From: JBKPFU01 sp046728975
GTDB taxonomy: Bacteria; Actinomycetota; Thermoleophilia; Gaiellales; Gaiellaceae
DNA length: 9,469 bases
Assembly: GCA_046728975.1 (NCBI GenBank)
Contig: JBKPFU010000102.1
Location: 1 to 9,469 of the forward strand
Direction: 5' to 3'
Under the pieces are notes generated by a model. That model did no database searches. It worked only from the letters and a program-made list of their open reading frames with translations, and was not told the DNA's origin. Made by a program: the position numbers and the translations under genes. The stretch's first letter is position 1; every line of letters starts with the position of its first letter. Below, in pieces: positions 1 through 6,290 of this stretch.

Positions 1-209
1 GTGCCGGTGTGCCAGCCGATCACGCCGATGGTCGGTCCGACCGCGTCGGAGCCGGAGTACCAATCCATGAACGTCGACAGGCTCAGGATCAGGCCGGAGA
101 GCCACGTGAGCCTCTCGCCGACCGCCCACGCGGGCGTCCCCGGACGCAGGAGCAGCCGGTCGTCCGGCTGCCGGCCGCTCGACCCGGGCGGGTACTCGGG
201 GGTCTCCAC
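1..209 (-). CDS. N-terminus of an unidentified membrane protein (partial)
   Basis: On the minus strand an uninterrupted frame starts at GTG (207-209) and runs off the left edge, giving about 69 residues. It opens with a hydrophilic Pro/Gly/Asp/Arg-rich stretch (METPEYPPGSSG...). It then becomes amphipathic to hydrophobic, with a candidate first membrane helix around ERLTWLSGLILSLSTFMDWY, followed by a Gly/Ile-rich stretch ending in IGWHTG. This looks like the cytosolic N-terminus and first span of a small polytopic membrane protein. The family cannot be named from this fragment. The start is supported by a candidate -10 element 7 bases upstream (CATACT, 217-222) and by the absence of a Shine-Dalgarno sequence, as for other genes here. 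The plus-strand frame over the same bases is Arg/Ser/Pro-rich and looks like a shadow. Confidence 0.65.
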   Translation of the reverse strand, partial: METPEYPPGSSGRQPDDRLLLRPGTPAWAVGERLTWLSGLILSLSTFMDWYSGSDAVGPTIGVIGWHTG

Positions 210-249
210 AGGGTGAAGTATGGGCGAGTTCGTGGTTAGATTTCAGGTT
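210..249. promoter_or_regulatory. overlapping divergent promoters (candidate)
   Basis: Two outward-facing core promoters overlap here. Minus strand: CTGAAA (241-246 read in reverse), 18-base spacer, CATACT (217-222), then 7 bases to the GTG at 209. Plus strand: TAGATT (237-242) as the -10, 7 bases before the in-frame GTG at 250, with a weak -35 (GTGAAG, 213-218). The plus-strand -35 overlaps the minus-strand -10, so the two promoters could compete for polymerase. The evidence is consensus match and spacing only. Confidence 0.4.
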
Positions 250-486
250 GTGCGGACGGGGGGGTTCGAGACGGGAAGAGAAACGGAACCGGTTGGCGGC
301 GCCGCCGGTGGCGATTACGTGCAGTTCTGGACGACCGGCGACAGCGTGAAAGGCGAGTTCCGGTGCTCCGAATGCGGCTACGGCGTCACCGTCTGCCGCG
401 ACCTCCCGGTCTGCCCGATGTGCGCCGGCAAGACGTGGGAGCAGGCGGACTGGAGCCCGTTCGCACGCGCGCTCGAAGAGCGCTAG
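250..486 (+). CDS. small zinc-ribbon (rubredoxin-like) protein
   Basis: This encodes about 78 residues. The C-terminal half carries two CxxC knuckles, CSECGYGV and CPMCAGKTWE, separated by about 14 residues and including an additional Cys (TVCRDL). This is the pattern of a zinc ribbon or rubredoxin-like metal site, probably binding one Zn or Fe. The N-terminal part is low in complexity (Gly/Thr/Glu) and may be disordered. The frame stays open upstream to an ATG at 220, but that codon lies inside the divergent gene's -10. GTG 250 sits 7 bases after TAGATT, so I chose it as a leaderless start; GTG 319 would still keep the whole metal-binding domain. No partner or reaction can be named. It ends 6 bases before the convergent small membrane protein gene. 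Confidence 0.65.
   Translation: MRTGGFETGRETEPVGGAAGGDYVQFWTTGDSVKGEFRCSECGYGVTVCRDLPVCPMCAGKTWEQADWSPFARALEER
469..483 (+). terminator. hairpin at convergent gene end (possible weak terminator)
   Basis: GCGCTC, a GAA loop, then GAGCGC forms a perfect 6-base-pair stem ending at the last codons of the zinc-ribbon gene, between two convergent genes. There is no T-tract on either side, so a classical intrinsic terminator is doubtful. It may be a coincidence of the coding sequence. Confidence 0.2.
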
Positions 487-492
487 CAGTCG

Positions 493-726
493 TCAGAGCC
501 CGAAGAGCTTCTGGACCTGGTGCCAGATGACGACGCTGATGTAGACGCTCAGCGCGAGAAGGCCGAGCAGCACGATCCAGAAGCGCACGTTCGCACGCCT
601 GCGCGCTCGGGTGCGCTCCTGGCGGACTCGGCGCTTCGCGCGATGGAGCCGGTACGCGCGGGCGACGGCGCTCGGATCCGAGACCGGCGGATCCTCGGAC
701 GGCGCCTTCTTTGCGGGCTCCGCCAT
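493..726 (-). CDS. small single-pass membrane protein, unknown function
   Basis: This encodes 77 residues with a clear architecture. Residues 1-20 are polar and Pro/Glu/Ser-rich (AEPAKKAPSEDPP). Residues about 25-48 are strongly basic and probably helical (YRLHRAKRRVRQERTRARRR). One transmembrane helix follows at about 49-69 (FWIVLLGLLALSVYISVVIW), then a short tail ending in HQVQKLFGL. The positive-inside rule predicts a cytoplasmic N-terminus. I do not recognise the family. The ATG at 726 is preceded by TAGACT with 6 bases between and no Shine-Dalgarno, suggesting leaderless transcription. It is convergent with the zinc-ribbon gene and divergent from the GAF/SpoIIE phosphatase gene. Confidence 0.7.
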   Translation of the reverse strand: MAEPAKKAPSEDPPVSDPSAVARAYRLHRAKRRVRQERTRARRRANVRFWIVLLGLLALSVYISVVIWHQVQKLFGL

Positions 727-732
727 GCGGGA

Positions 733-759
733 AGTCTAAAACGCGGCGCGGCTTGTCAC
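733..759 (-). promoter_or_regulatory. candidate leaderless promoter of the small membrane protein gene
   Basis: Read on the minus strand, GTGACA (754-759, 5 of 6 to TTGACA) is followed by a 15-base spacer and TAGACT (733-738), then 6 bases to the ATG at 726. The spacer is shorter than usual. Confidence 0.4.
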
Positions 760-778
760 CCGAGGCCATACTTCATGC

Positions 779-784
779 AGGAGG
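779..784 (+). promoter_or_regulatory. strong Shine-Dalgarno of the phosphatase gene
   Basis: AGGAGG lies 6 bases before the ATG at 791 and fixes that start. It is the only textbook ribosome binding site I find next to a convincing start in the window. Confidence 0.8.
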
Positions 785-790
785 GAGACG

Positions 791-3520
791 ATGGTCGTCG
801 AGGCGGGTAAGGAGGGCTCTCGGATCGGGAGCGCGATCGAGGCGCTCGCGGGCGTTTCGCGCTTGCTGGCCGATGGAGCGACGCGTGACGACGCGCTCGG
901 CGCGATCGTCGAGGCGGCCGCGCGCGCGACGGGAGCCGACGTCGTCGTCGCGCGATCGGTGGACCCGGACGCGAGTTGCGTTCGCGCGCGGGCGGTGGCC
1001 GCCGGCTCACCCGCCCTGGCCGCGGAGCTCGAGGGCTCCCGTTTCGGTTCAGACGAGCTTCCCGCCGGAGAGGTCGAGGAGCTCGACGAGGTTCCGGAGG
1101 TCCTTCGCCGCGCGGCGGATCGAGTGGGGGCGCAGGCGGTGCTCCTGATCCCGGTGTCCAACGGAGGCGGCCGCGTGGGCTCCCTGGAGCTGCTGCGCCG
1201 CGGCGCACCGTTCAATCGGGAAGAACGCTCCCTGGCACGCCTCGCAGCCGACCAGGTGGGGTTGGCTATGCGCGTGGCATCCGCCGACGACGGCGCGACC
1301 GCGGCCGTCGGTCCCGACGACCTCCTTCGCGTCGCCGGTGACGCCCTCGCTGCCGGGTCCGACGCGGCACGGACTCCGGAGCAGGTCGTCGCGCTCGCGG
1401 CCGAGGCAACAGGCGCAGAGAGCGCGCTTCTCTGGCAAACGATCGAAGAGGGAAGCCCGGTGCTCGACGCCGGCTACGGCGCCGAGCTCGGACCGGACCT
1501 GCCGCGGGCCGGCAATGCCGCGGCGGAGGCACTCGCTGGAGTCGACCGGCTTGCGATCCAGCGGCTCGACGGCCGTGTCGCTGTGACGCTTCAGCTCGGC
1601 GAGCCGCCGCTCGGCGCCCTGCAGCTGATCTTCGAAGGCGAGGCGGCCCCGTCCTCGGAGCTTCTCGACCGCCTCGCACGCTTCGCCGCGCGTGCCTCGC
1701 ACGCGCTGCGCGCCGGCGAGCGCACGCGCGCGCAATCGGCGGAGCTCGACCGTACACGTGCCTTGCTGGGGGTTGTGAGCCAGGCGATCGCGCAGCTCTC
1801 GCTCGAACATACGCTGGAGACGGCGGTCGACCGGCTGGCCGAACTGCTTCTGATCGAGCGACTCGCCGTCTATCTGCTGGAGCCGGGTGAGGAGCGCCTG
1901 CTGGCGGCGGCAGGCCGCGGCCTCGCCGGACCGCATGCGCGGATCGCCGAGCGGCTTCTCGAGCTCGCGCTCGGTCCGTTTCGCGCTCGTGGCCTCGTGA
2001 CGATCCCCGATGCCGCAGACCCTGCGCTGGCGAGCGTTCACGATGCCGTATCCGAGACCGGCATCGAGGCCGCCGTTGCGGCCCCGCTGATCGTGCGCGA
2101 GGACCTCGTTGGTCTCGCGGCCGCCTATCCGCAACGGGGGCGGACGCTGTCGGCAGACGAAGAGGCGCTCGTGACCGCGCTCGCCGCCCAGCTCGCAGTC
2201 GCGGTCCAGAATGCCCGGCTGCACGAGCGCGTGAGCCAGCGCGACGCCGAGCGAAAGGAGGCGCTCGACGCTCAACGCGCCGCCGCGAAGCGGCTCCAGG
2301 CGCTGTTCGAGATCTCCCAGACGTTCGCCCAGAGCCTTTCCCTCGACGAGACGCTCGACGCCGTCGTCCGGACGGTGGTGGCCTTGCTCGAGGTCGACGC
2401 AGCGGTGATCAGGATGACCGACGAGCGCGGCGACACCCTGATTCCTCAGGCGATCCACGTCGCCGACGAGCGCCTCGACAAACCGATCCGACCGATCCTC
2501 TCGCAGCGTCAGCCGATCCGAGGCCTGCCCGGACGGCGTCTGTTCAGGATGGGCCGGCCGCTTCTGCTCGATTCCAAGACGGCGGCGCGGCTCGGCGGCG
2601 CGTACGGGCTGCTGGCGCCGTTTCTCGAGAGGGGAGCGACGGCCGCGGTCCTGCCCGTCGCGACGCAGGCGGAAATGCTGGGGACGCTGAGCATCTTCTC
2701 GCTCGACCCTGCGCGTCCGCTCGAGGAGGAGACGGTCGCAACCGCGCTCTCGATCGCCGGCCACGCGGCGCTCGCGCTCGACAATGCGCGGCTCTACCAG
2801 CAGGAGAAGCGGCTGCTCGACTCGATGCAGCACTCGCTCCTGCCGCGCGTGCGGCCCGAGATCCCGGGCCTCGACGTGGGGGATATCTACGAGTCGTCTG
2901 CGCGGGTGGACGTGGGTGGGGACGTCTACGACTACCTGCCGCTCGAGGACGGCCGGCTTGCGGTCGTGCTCGGCGACGTCACGGGACATGGCATCGACGC
3001 GGCTGCCGACATGGCGATGGCCAAATTCGTTTTCCGCTCTCTTGCGAGGGAGCATTCCGACCCCGAGGACTTTCTCGCGGCCGCGAATGACGTGGTCGTC
3101 GGCGAGATCAGTCCCGCCAAGTTCATCACGATGCTCTATCTGACGGTCGATCCTCGAAGTGGTGAGCTCGCCTGTGCGTCGGCAGGGCACCCGGCTCCTC
3201 GAGTCGTCACGGCTGCCGGTCAGGTGTCTGCGTTGCCAGTCGCAGGGATGGCGCTCGGGATCGAGTCGGATCAAAAGTACGAGGAGGTACGCGCGCAGCT
3301 CGAGCCGGGGACTGCGATCGTGCTCTACACCGACGGGCTCCTCGAGACGCGGCGCGGCGCGGAGCAGTACGGGGAGGACAGGCTCGAGGCGACGGTGGCC
3401 GCCAATGCCGCGCGTGCGAGCGTGGAGATCGCCCGCGCGCTGGTGGAGGACTGCCGCGCCTTCGCCGGCGGCGACCTCGGCGACGACTGCGCCGTTGTCG
3501 TGATCAAACGGCTCGCGTGA
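791..3520 (+). CDS. multi-GAF sensor protein with C-terminal SpoIIE/RsbU-type serine phosphatase
   Basis: This encodes 909 residues. The C-terminal part (about 690-908) is a PP2C-type SpoIIE phosphatase. Its metal-site motifs are in order: VGGDVYDYL with D711, GDVTGHGIDAA with D729, SAGHPAP at 798-803, YTDGLLE with D848, and GDLGDDCAV with D898/D899. This family usually dephosphorylates a phosphoserine on a STAS anti-sigma-factor antagonist, releasing a sigma factor through partner switching. Upstream are about four GAF-like sensor modules, roughly 15-165, 177-320, 325-475 and 505-665; the second looks the most degenerate. A charged helix (about 477-505, HERVSQRDAERKEAL) links the third and fourth and may form a coiled-coil signalling linker. 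No membrane segment or signal peptide is seen, so it is cytosolic. No anti-sigma kinase or STAS gene lies in the window, so its partner is elsewhere. The phosphatase call is firm; the domain borders are approximate and the ligands unknown. Confidence 0.93.
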   Translation: MVVEAGKEGSRIGSAIEALAGVSRLLADGATRDDALGAIVEAAARATGADVVVARSVDPDASCVRARAVAAGSPALAAELEGSRFGSDELPAGEVEELDEVPEVLRRAADRVGAQAVLLIPVSNGGGRVGSLELLRRGAPFNREERSLARLAADQVGLAMRVASADDGATAAVGPDDLLRVAGDALAAGSDAARTPEQVVALAAEATGAESALLWQTIEEGSPVLDAGYGAELGPDLPRAGNAAAEALAGVDRLAIQRLDGRVAVTLQLGEPPLGALQLIFEGEAAPSSELLDRLARFAARASHALRAGERTRAQSAELDRTRALLGVVSQAIAQLSLEHTLETAVDRLAELLLIERLAVYLLEPGEERLLAAAGRGLAGPHARIAERLLELALGPFRARGLVTIPDAADPALASVHDAVSETGIEAAVAAPLIVREDLVGLAAAYPQRGRTLSADEEALVTALAAQLAVAVQNARLHERVSQRDAERKEALDAQRAAAKRLQALFEISQTFAQSLSLDETLDAVVRTVVALLEVDAAVIRMTDERGDTLIPQAIHVADERLDKPIRPILSQRQPIRGLPGRRLFRMGRPLLLDSKTAARLGGAYGLLAPFLERGATAAVLPVATQAEMLGTLSIFSLDPARPLEEETVATALSIAGHAALALDNARLYQQEKRLLDSMQHSLLPRVRPEIPGLDVGDIYESSARVDVGGDVYDYLPLEDGRLAVVLGDVTGHGIDAAADMAMAKFVFRSLAREHSDPEDFLAAANDVVVGEISPAKFITMLYLTVDPRSGELACASAGHPAPRVVTAAGQVSALPVAGMALGIESDQKYEEVRAQLEPGTAIVLYTDGLLETRRGAEQYGEDRLEATVAANAARASVEIARALVEDCRAFAGGDLGDDCAVVVIKRLA

Positions 3521-3547
3521 GCGCTCGCTAAGCGATCAGCGCATTTT
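3521..3547 (+). terminator. imperfect hairpin plus TTTT after the phosphatase gene (candidate)
   Basis: Directly after the TGA, GCGC-TCGC pairs with GCGA and GCGC around a TAA loop, with a 3-base bulge (TCA), followed by ATTTT. The stem is short and the T-tract weak, so termination here is only a possibility. It lies just upstream of the transpeptidase -10 element. Confidence 0.3.
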
Positions 3548-3554
3548 CCAGGGC

Positions 3555-3560
3555 TAAGAT
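3555..3560 (+). promoter_or_regulatory. -10 element of the transpeptidase-ccdA operon (candidate)
   Basis: TAAGAT matches TAnnnT and lies 8 bases before GTG 3569. GTG 3563 is only 2 bases away and would fall upstream of the expected transcription start. No convincing -35 is seen. If correct, this drives all four genes from a leaderless mRNA. Confidence 0.4.
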
Positions 3561-3568
3561 TCGTGGTC

Positions 3569-4558
3569 GTGAGACGAGGGGCCCTTGTTGGGCTGGGGGC
3601 GTTCGGGCCTGCGGTTGCGGGACTCGTCGCGGCCGCGGTCCTTGCCGGCCCGGTCGCGGGTGGGCGAACCGCGACCACCGGCGCCGCGCCCACGATCGCT
3701 CCCGGCGTCACCATCGCGGGCCTGTCCGTGGCCTACATGACCTACACCGAGGCGTACGACGCGGTCGATCGTTTCTTCTCGCGCCCTCTCGCGGTCGTGG
3801 TCGCGCGGCACCGTCTGGCCGTTGCTCCGGCGGAGATCGGCGGCTCCGCCGACATCAACGCCGCCGTCGCCGATGCGCTCGTCGCTGCACCGGGAACGGC
3901 CGTGGCTTTGGCGGTGCAGATCAATCGCTCGCGCACACGCGCCTACGTCGCCGCGCTCGCCAAGCGCTTCGACACGAGGCCGGTCGACTCGCAGCTCTAC
4001 CTTCGCCGCCTGCGGCCTGTCGTGACGAAAGAGCGTCCCGGCAGGAAGCTCGATCGACCGGCGGCTGTCCGCATCATCGTCCGCGCGATCGCGACACACC
4101 GGCGCGGGCCGCTCCTGCTCCGCCAGCGCGCGGTGCCGCCGAAGGTGACGCAGCTGAGCTACGGCCCCGTGATCGTGATCCGCCGCGGCTCGAACCGCCT
4201 CTACTTGTACCGGGGCATGCGGCTCGGGCGAGTGTTCCTGGTCGCGACCGGCCAGCGGAGCTACCCGACGCCTCTGGGGAAGTTCTCGGTCGTGGTGAAG
4301 TGGCGCAATCCCTGGTGGTACCCGCCGTCCTCGCCGTGGGCGCGCGGCCAGCATCCGATCCCGCCCGGCCCTGGGAACCCGCTCGGCACTCGGTGGATGG
4401 GCCTGAGCGCGCCCGGCGTCGGGATTCATGGAACGCCTGACTCCGCCTCGATCGGCTACTCGGCGTCTCACGGATGCATCCGGATGCGGATCCCGGACGC
4501 GGAGTGGCTGTTCGTGCGCGTGAAGATCGGAACCCCGGTCTTCATCGTCGCGGCCTGA
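3569..4558 (+). CDS. L,D-transpeptidase (YkuD domain) with putative peptidoglycan-binding domain
   Basis: This encodes about 329 residues. It opens with two Arg and a long hydrophobic segment (about 4-32), a signal peptide or N-terminal anchor, so the enzyme acts outside the membrane. Residues about 46-175 resemble the putative peptidoglycan-binding domain of VanW/YoaR-like wall proteins (PG_binding_4 type; GVTIAGLSVAYMTYTEAYDA start). The YkuD domain (about 198-329) has the catalytic signature: H287 in GIHGTPD, then 13 residues later S300-H301-G302-C303 followed by IRM. C303 is the nucleophile. Such enzymes form 3-3 peptidoglycan cross-links or attach proteins to the wall by acyl transfer at a meso-diaminopimelate or equivalent residue. 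GTG 3569 is preferred from the upstream -10; GTG 3563 is the alternative. Its TGA overlaps the next gene's ATG by one base (TGATG), so the two are probably translationally coupled. Confidence 0.9.
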   Translation: MRRGALVGLGAFGPAVAGLVAAAVLAGPVAGGRTATTGAAPTIAPGVTIAGLSVAYMTYTEAYDAVDRFFSRPLAVVVARHRLAVAPAEIGGSADINAAVADALVAAPGTAVALAVQINRSRTRAYVAALAKRFDTRPVDSQLYLRRLRPVVTKERPGRKLDRPAAVRIIVRAIATHRRGPLLLRQRAVPPKVTQLSYGPVIVIRRGSNRLYLYRGMRLGRVFLVATGQRSYPTPLGKFSVVVKWRNPWWYPPSSPWARGQHPIPPGPGNPLGTRWMGLSAPGVGIHGTPDSASIGYSASHGCIRMRIPDAEWLFVRVKIGTPVFIVAA

Positions 4559-5109
4559 TGACCGCCGCACGCCTCAAGCTTGCGGCCCAGGCGGCCGCCG
4601 TCACGCTTGTCGGCGGCCTGCTCGCGCTCTTGATCTGGAAGGTCGCGCACCAGCCCGGCAAGGGTGCCGTGGGAGAGCTCGAGAAGGGCAAGAAGCCGCC
4701 TGCCCCGGCGTTCGACCTACCGCGCCTGGACGGGCGGGGGAAGCTCAGCCTCGCCAGCCTGAAGGGAAGGCCCGTCGTGATCAACTTCTGGGGCACGTGG
4801 TGCGATCCCTGCCGGCGCGAGGCCCCGGTGCTGGCCGACGCGCACCGCGAGTGGTCGCCGAAGGGCGTGGCTTTCCTCGGCGTGGACGTGCAGGACTTCG
4901 CCGGCGACGCGCGTCGGTTCGTCCGCAAGTACGAGCTCGACTACGTGCACGTCCGCGACAAGACGGCGAACGTCGCCGCGCGGTACGGCACGTTCCAGTT
5001 CCCGGAGACCTACTTCGTCGACCGAACCGGCCGCATCGTCGAGCGAATCCCGGGCGAGCTCGACAAGGGGCAGCTCGACGAGGCAATTCGCGGGGTCGTC
5101 GCCTCGTGA
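4558..5109 (+). CDS. TlpA/ResA/CcmG-like extracytoplasmic thioredoxin
   Basis: This encodes 183 residues. An uncleaved signal anchor lies at about 8-30 (VTLVGGLLALLIW), followed by a linker and a thioredoxin fold typical of the AhpC-TSA/TlpA subgroup. The active site is WCDPC with C82 and C85. The probable cis-proline is P149 in FQFPETYFVD, and a GVDVQD strand precedes the family's characteristic insertion. Proteins of this type sit on the outer face of the membrane and reduce disulfides, classically those of apocytochrome c before heme attachment. The start ATG overlaps the transpeptidase stop, and the end overlaps the ccmH start by 4 bases (GTGA). The position between a Cys-dependent transpeptidase and CcmH/CcdA supports a thiol-reducing role. 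The exact client cannot be told from sequence. Confidence 0.9.
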   Translation: MTAARLKLAAQAAAVTLVGGLLALLIWKVAHQPGKGAVGELEKGKKPPAPAFDLPRLDGRGKLSLASLKGRPVVINFWGTWCDPCRREAPVLADAHREWSPKGVAFLGVDVQDFAGDARRFVRKYELDYVHVRDKTANVAARYGTFQFPETYFVDRTGRIVERIPGELDKGQLDEAIRGVVAS

Positions 5110-5576
5110 AGCGGCTCTTCCTCGTCGCGCTCGGCACGCTCGTTCTCGCCGGCCCGGCCGCGGCCGCCGATTGCGGTGGGGTGCTCAACGACCTCAAGAA
5201 CGAGGTGATGTGTCCCGTCTGCCCGGCCGAGACGATTGGGCAGTCGCAGGCGCCGCTGGCGCGTCGGATGAAGACGTTCATCGTCGCGCGCTGCCGTGCC
5301 GGCGACACGAAGGCCGAGATCAAGGCGAGGCTCGTGGACAACTTCGGCCCTTCGGTTCTCGCGGCTCCATCGAAGAAGGGATTCGACCTGCTCGCATGGC
5401 TGCTCCCGCTTGCCGGCGCCGGCGCTGCGGCCGCCGTCGTCGGTTTCCTCACCTGGCGCTGGAGCCGACGGCGCGAGCAGGATGTGGTGCCGCCGGTCGG
5501 CTCGCGCAACGGCCGGCCGCTGGAGCCCGAGCTCGAGCGGCGGGTCGACGAAGAGCTCGCCCGCTTCGACGGCTAA
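5106..5576 (+). CDS. ccmH: CcmH-type cytochrome c maturation thiol protein
   Basis: This encodes 156 residues starting at GTG 5106, inside the previous stop (GTGA overlap). Residues 1-21 form a signal peptide ending in AAAA. The CcmH domain follows, with the redox motif MCPVC (C36, C39) and the family-typical stretches GQSQAPLARRM, RAGDTKAEIKARLVDNFG and PSVLAAPSKKGFDLLAWLLP. One transmembrane helix lies at about 95-117, then a charged tail rich in Arg/Glu. CcmH reduces or hands over the CXXCH disulfide of apocytochrome c in System I maturation, together with CcmG and the CcmF heme lyase. Two extra cysteines, C23 just after the predicted cleavage site and C63, are not part of the usual motif and could form a structural disulfide. 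No ccmA-F genes lie in the window. Confidence 0.88.
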   Translation: MKRLFLVALGTLVLAGPAAAADCGGVLNDLKNEVMCPVCPAETIGQSQAPLARRMKTFIVARCRAGDTKAEIKARLVDNFGPSVLAAPSKKGFDLLAWLLPLAGAGAAAAVVGFLTWRWSRRREQDVVPPVGSRNGRPLEPELERRVDEELARFDG

Positions 5577-5579
5577 CCG

Positions 5580-6290
5580 GTGGTCGAGCGCATACCGATT
5601 GCCTTCCTCGCCGGGCTCGTCTCCGTCGCGACGCCCTGCGTGCTCCCGCTCGTCCCCGGCTACCTGTCCGCGGTCTCCGCGGTCGAGGCCGGCCGCCTCG
5701 GCGAACGGGGCGTCGCACGGCGGGTAACCGTCGCCAGCCTGCCGTTCTTTGCGGGTTTCACGATCGTCTTCGTCGTCCTCGGCGCGGCGGCCGCGGCGAT
5801 CGGCGGCGTCGTGAATCCGCGGACGCAGACGGCGATTGCGGGGTTCGTCCTCGTCGTGATCGGCTTGACCTTCATCGGGCTGCTGCCCTGGCCGGAGCGG
5901 ATGTTCGGCTCCGGACTGCTGGACAACGCGCGGCAGCGCGGCTCGAACGTGCTGCTCGGGGCCGCGTTCGCTGCGTGCGCGGCGCCGTGCGTCGGCACCG
6001 TCCTCGCCTCGATCCTGGTGCTCGCGAGCGACGCGGAAACCGTCGCCAAGGGATCGGCGCTCCTGTTCGCCTACTCGCTCGGGATTGCGTTCGCCTTCCT
6101 GCTCGCAGGGATCGGGTTCACGCAGGCGATGGGCGCGTTCCGCTGGGTGCGCGACAACTACGGCCTGATCCGGGTGGTCAGCGGCGTCATCCTCGTCGCG
6201 CTCGGCCTGCTCCTGTTCTTCGACCGTGACTGGTGGCTCCGGGTGCTGCTCAACCGCGTCCTCGACGCGGTCGGCCTGGGCGAGATCTAG
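5580..6290 (+). CDS. ccdA: CcdA/DsbD-type transmembrane thiol-disulfide carrier
   Basis: This encodes 236 residues, very hydrophobic, with about six membrane helices as in CcdA. The two functional cysteines are present in the inverted-repeat context of the family: C20 in VATPCVLPLVPGYLS and C137 in ACAAPCVGTV; C133 is an additional nearby cysteine. CcdA takes electrons from cytoplasmic thioredoxin and passes them across the membrane to outward-facing proteins such as TlpA/ResA and CcmH, which are encoded just upstream. The GTG start at 5580 follows the ccmH stop by 3 bases without a Shine-Dalgarno, suggesting coupled translation. The stop TAG shares three bases with the stop of the convergent DUF309 gene (CTAG at 6287-6290). 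Confidence 0.92.
   Translation: MVERIPIAFLAGLVSVATPCVLPLVPGYLSAVSAVEAGRLGERGVARRVTVASLPFFAGFTIVFVVLGAAAAAIGGVVNPRTQTAIAGFVLVVIGLTFIGLLPWPERMFGSGLLDNARQRGSNVLLGAAFAACAAPCVGTVLASILVLASDAETVAKGSALLFAYSLGIAFAFLLAGIGFTQAMGAFRWVRDNYGLIRVVSGVILVALGLLLFFDRDWWLRVLLNRVLDAVGLGEI

Noticed and set aside
1..216. 71-codon plus-strand open frame at the left edge
   Set aside because: The minus strand encodes a plausible membrane-protein N-terminus with a start and a -10 element; the plus-strand product is Arg/Ser/Pro-rich.
753..772. TTGTCA plus CATACT on the plus strand upstream of the phosphatase gene
   Set aside because: The spacing between them is only 8 bases, too short for a sigma-70 type promoter; the first element fits better as the reverse -35 of the minus-strand gene.
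1049..3274. 741-codon open frame on the minus strand opposite the phosphatase gene
   Set aside because: It is antisense to a gene with full SpoIIE motifs, its translation is Arg/His/Gln/Glu-rich without a recognisable domain, and long antisense frames are expected in GC-rich coding DNA.
3554..4570. 338-codon minus-strand open frame opposite the L,D-transpeptidase
   Set aside because: The sense strand encodes the complete HG...SHGC YkuD catalytic motif; the antisense frame shows no motif.
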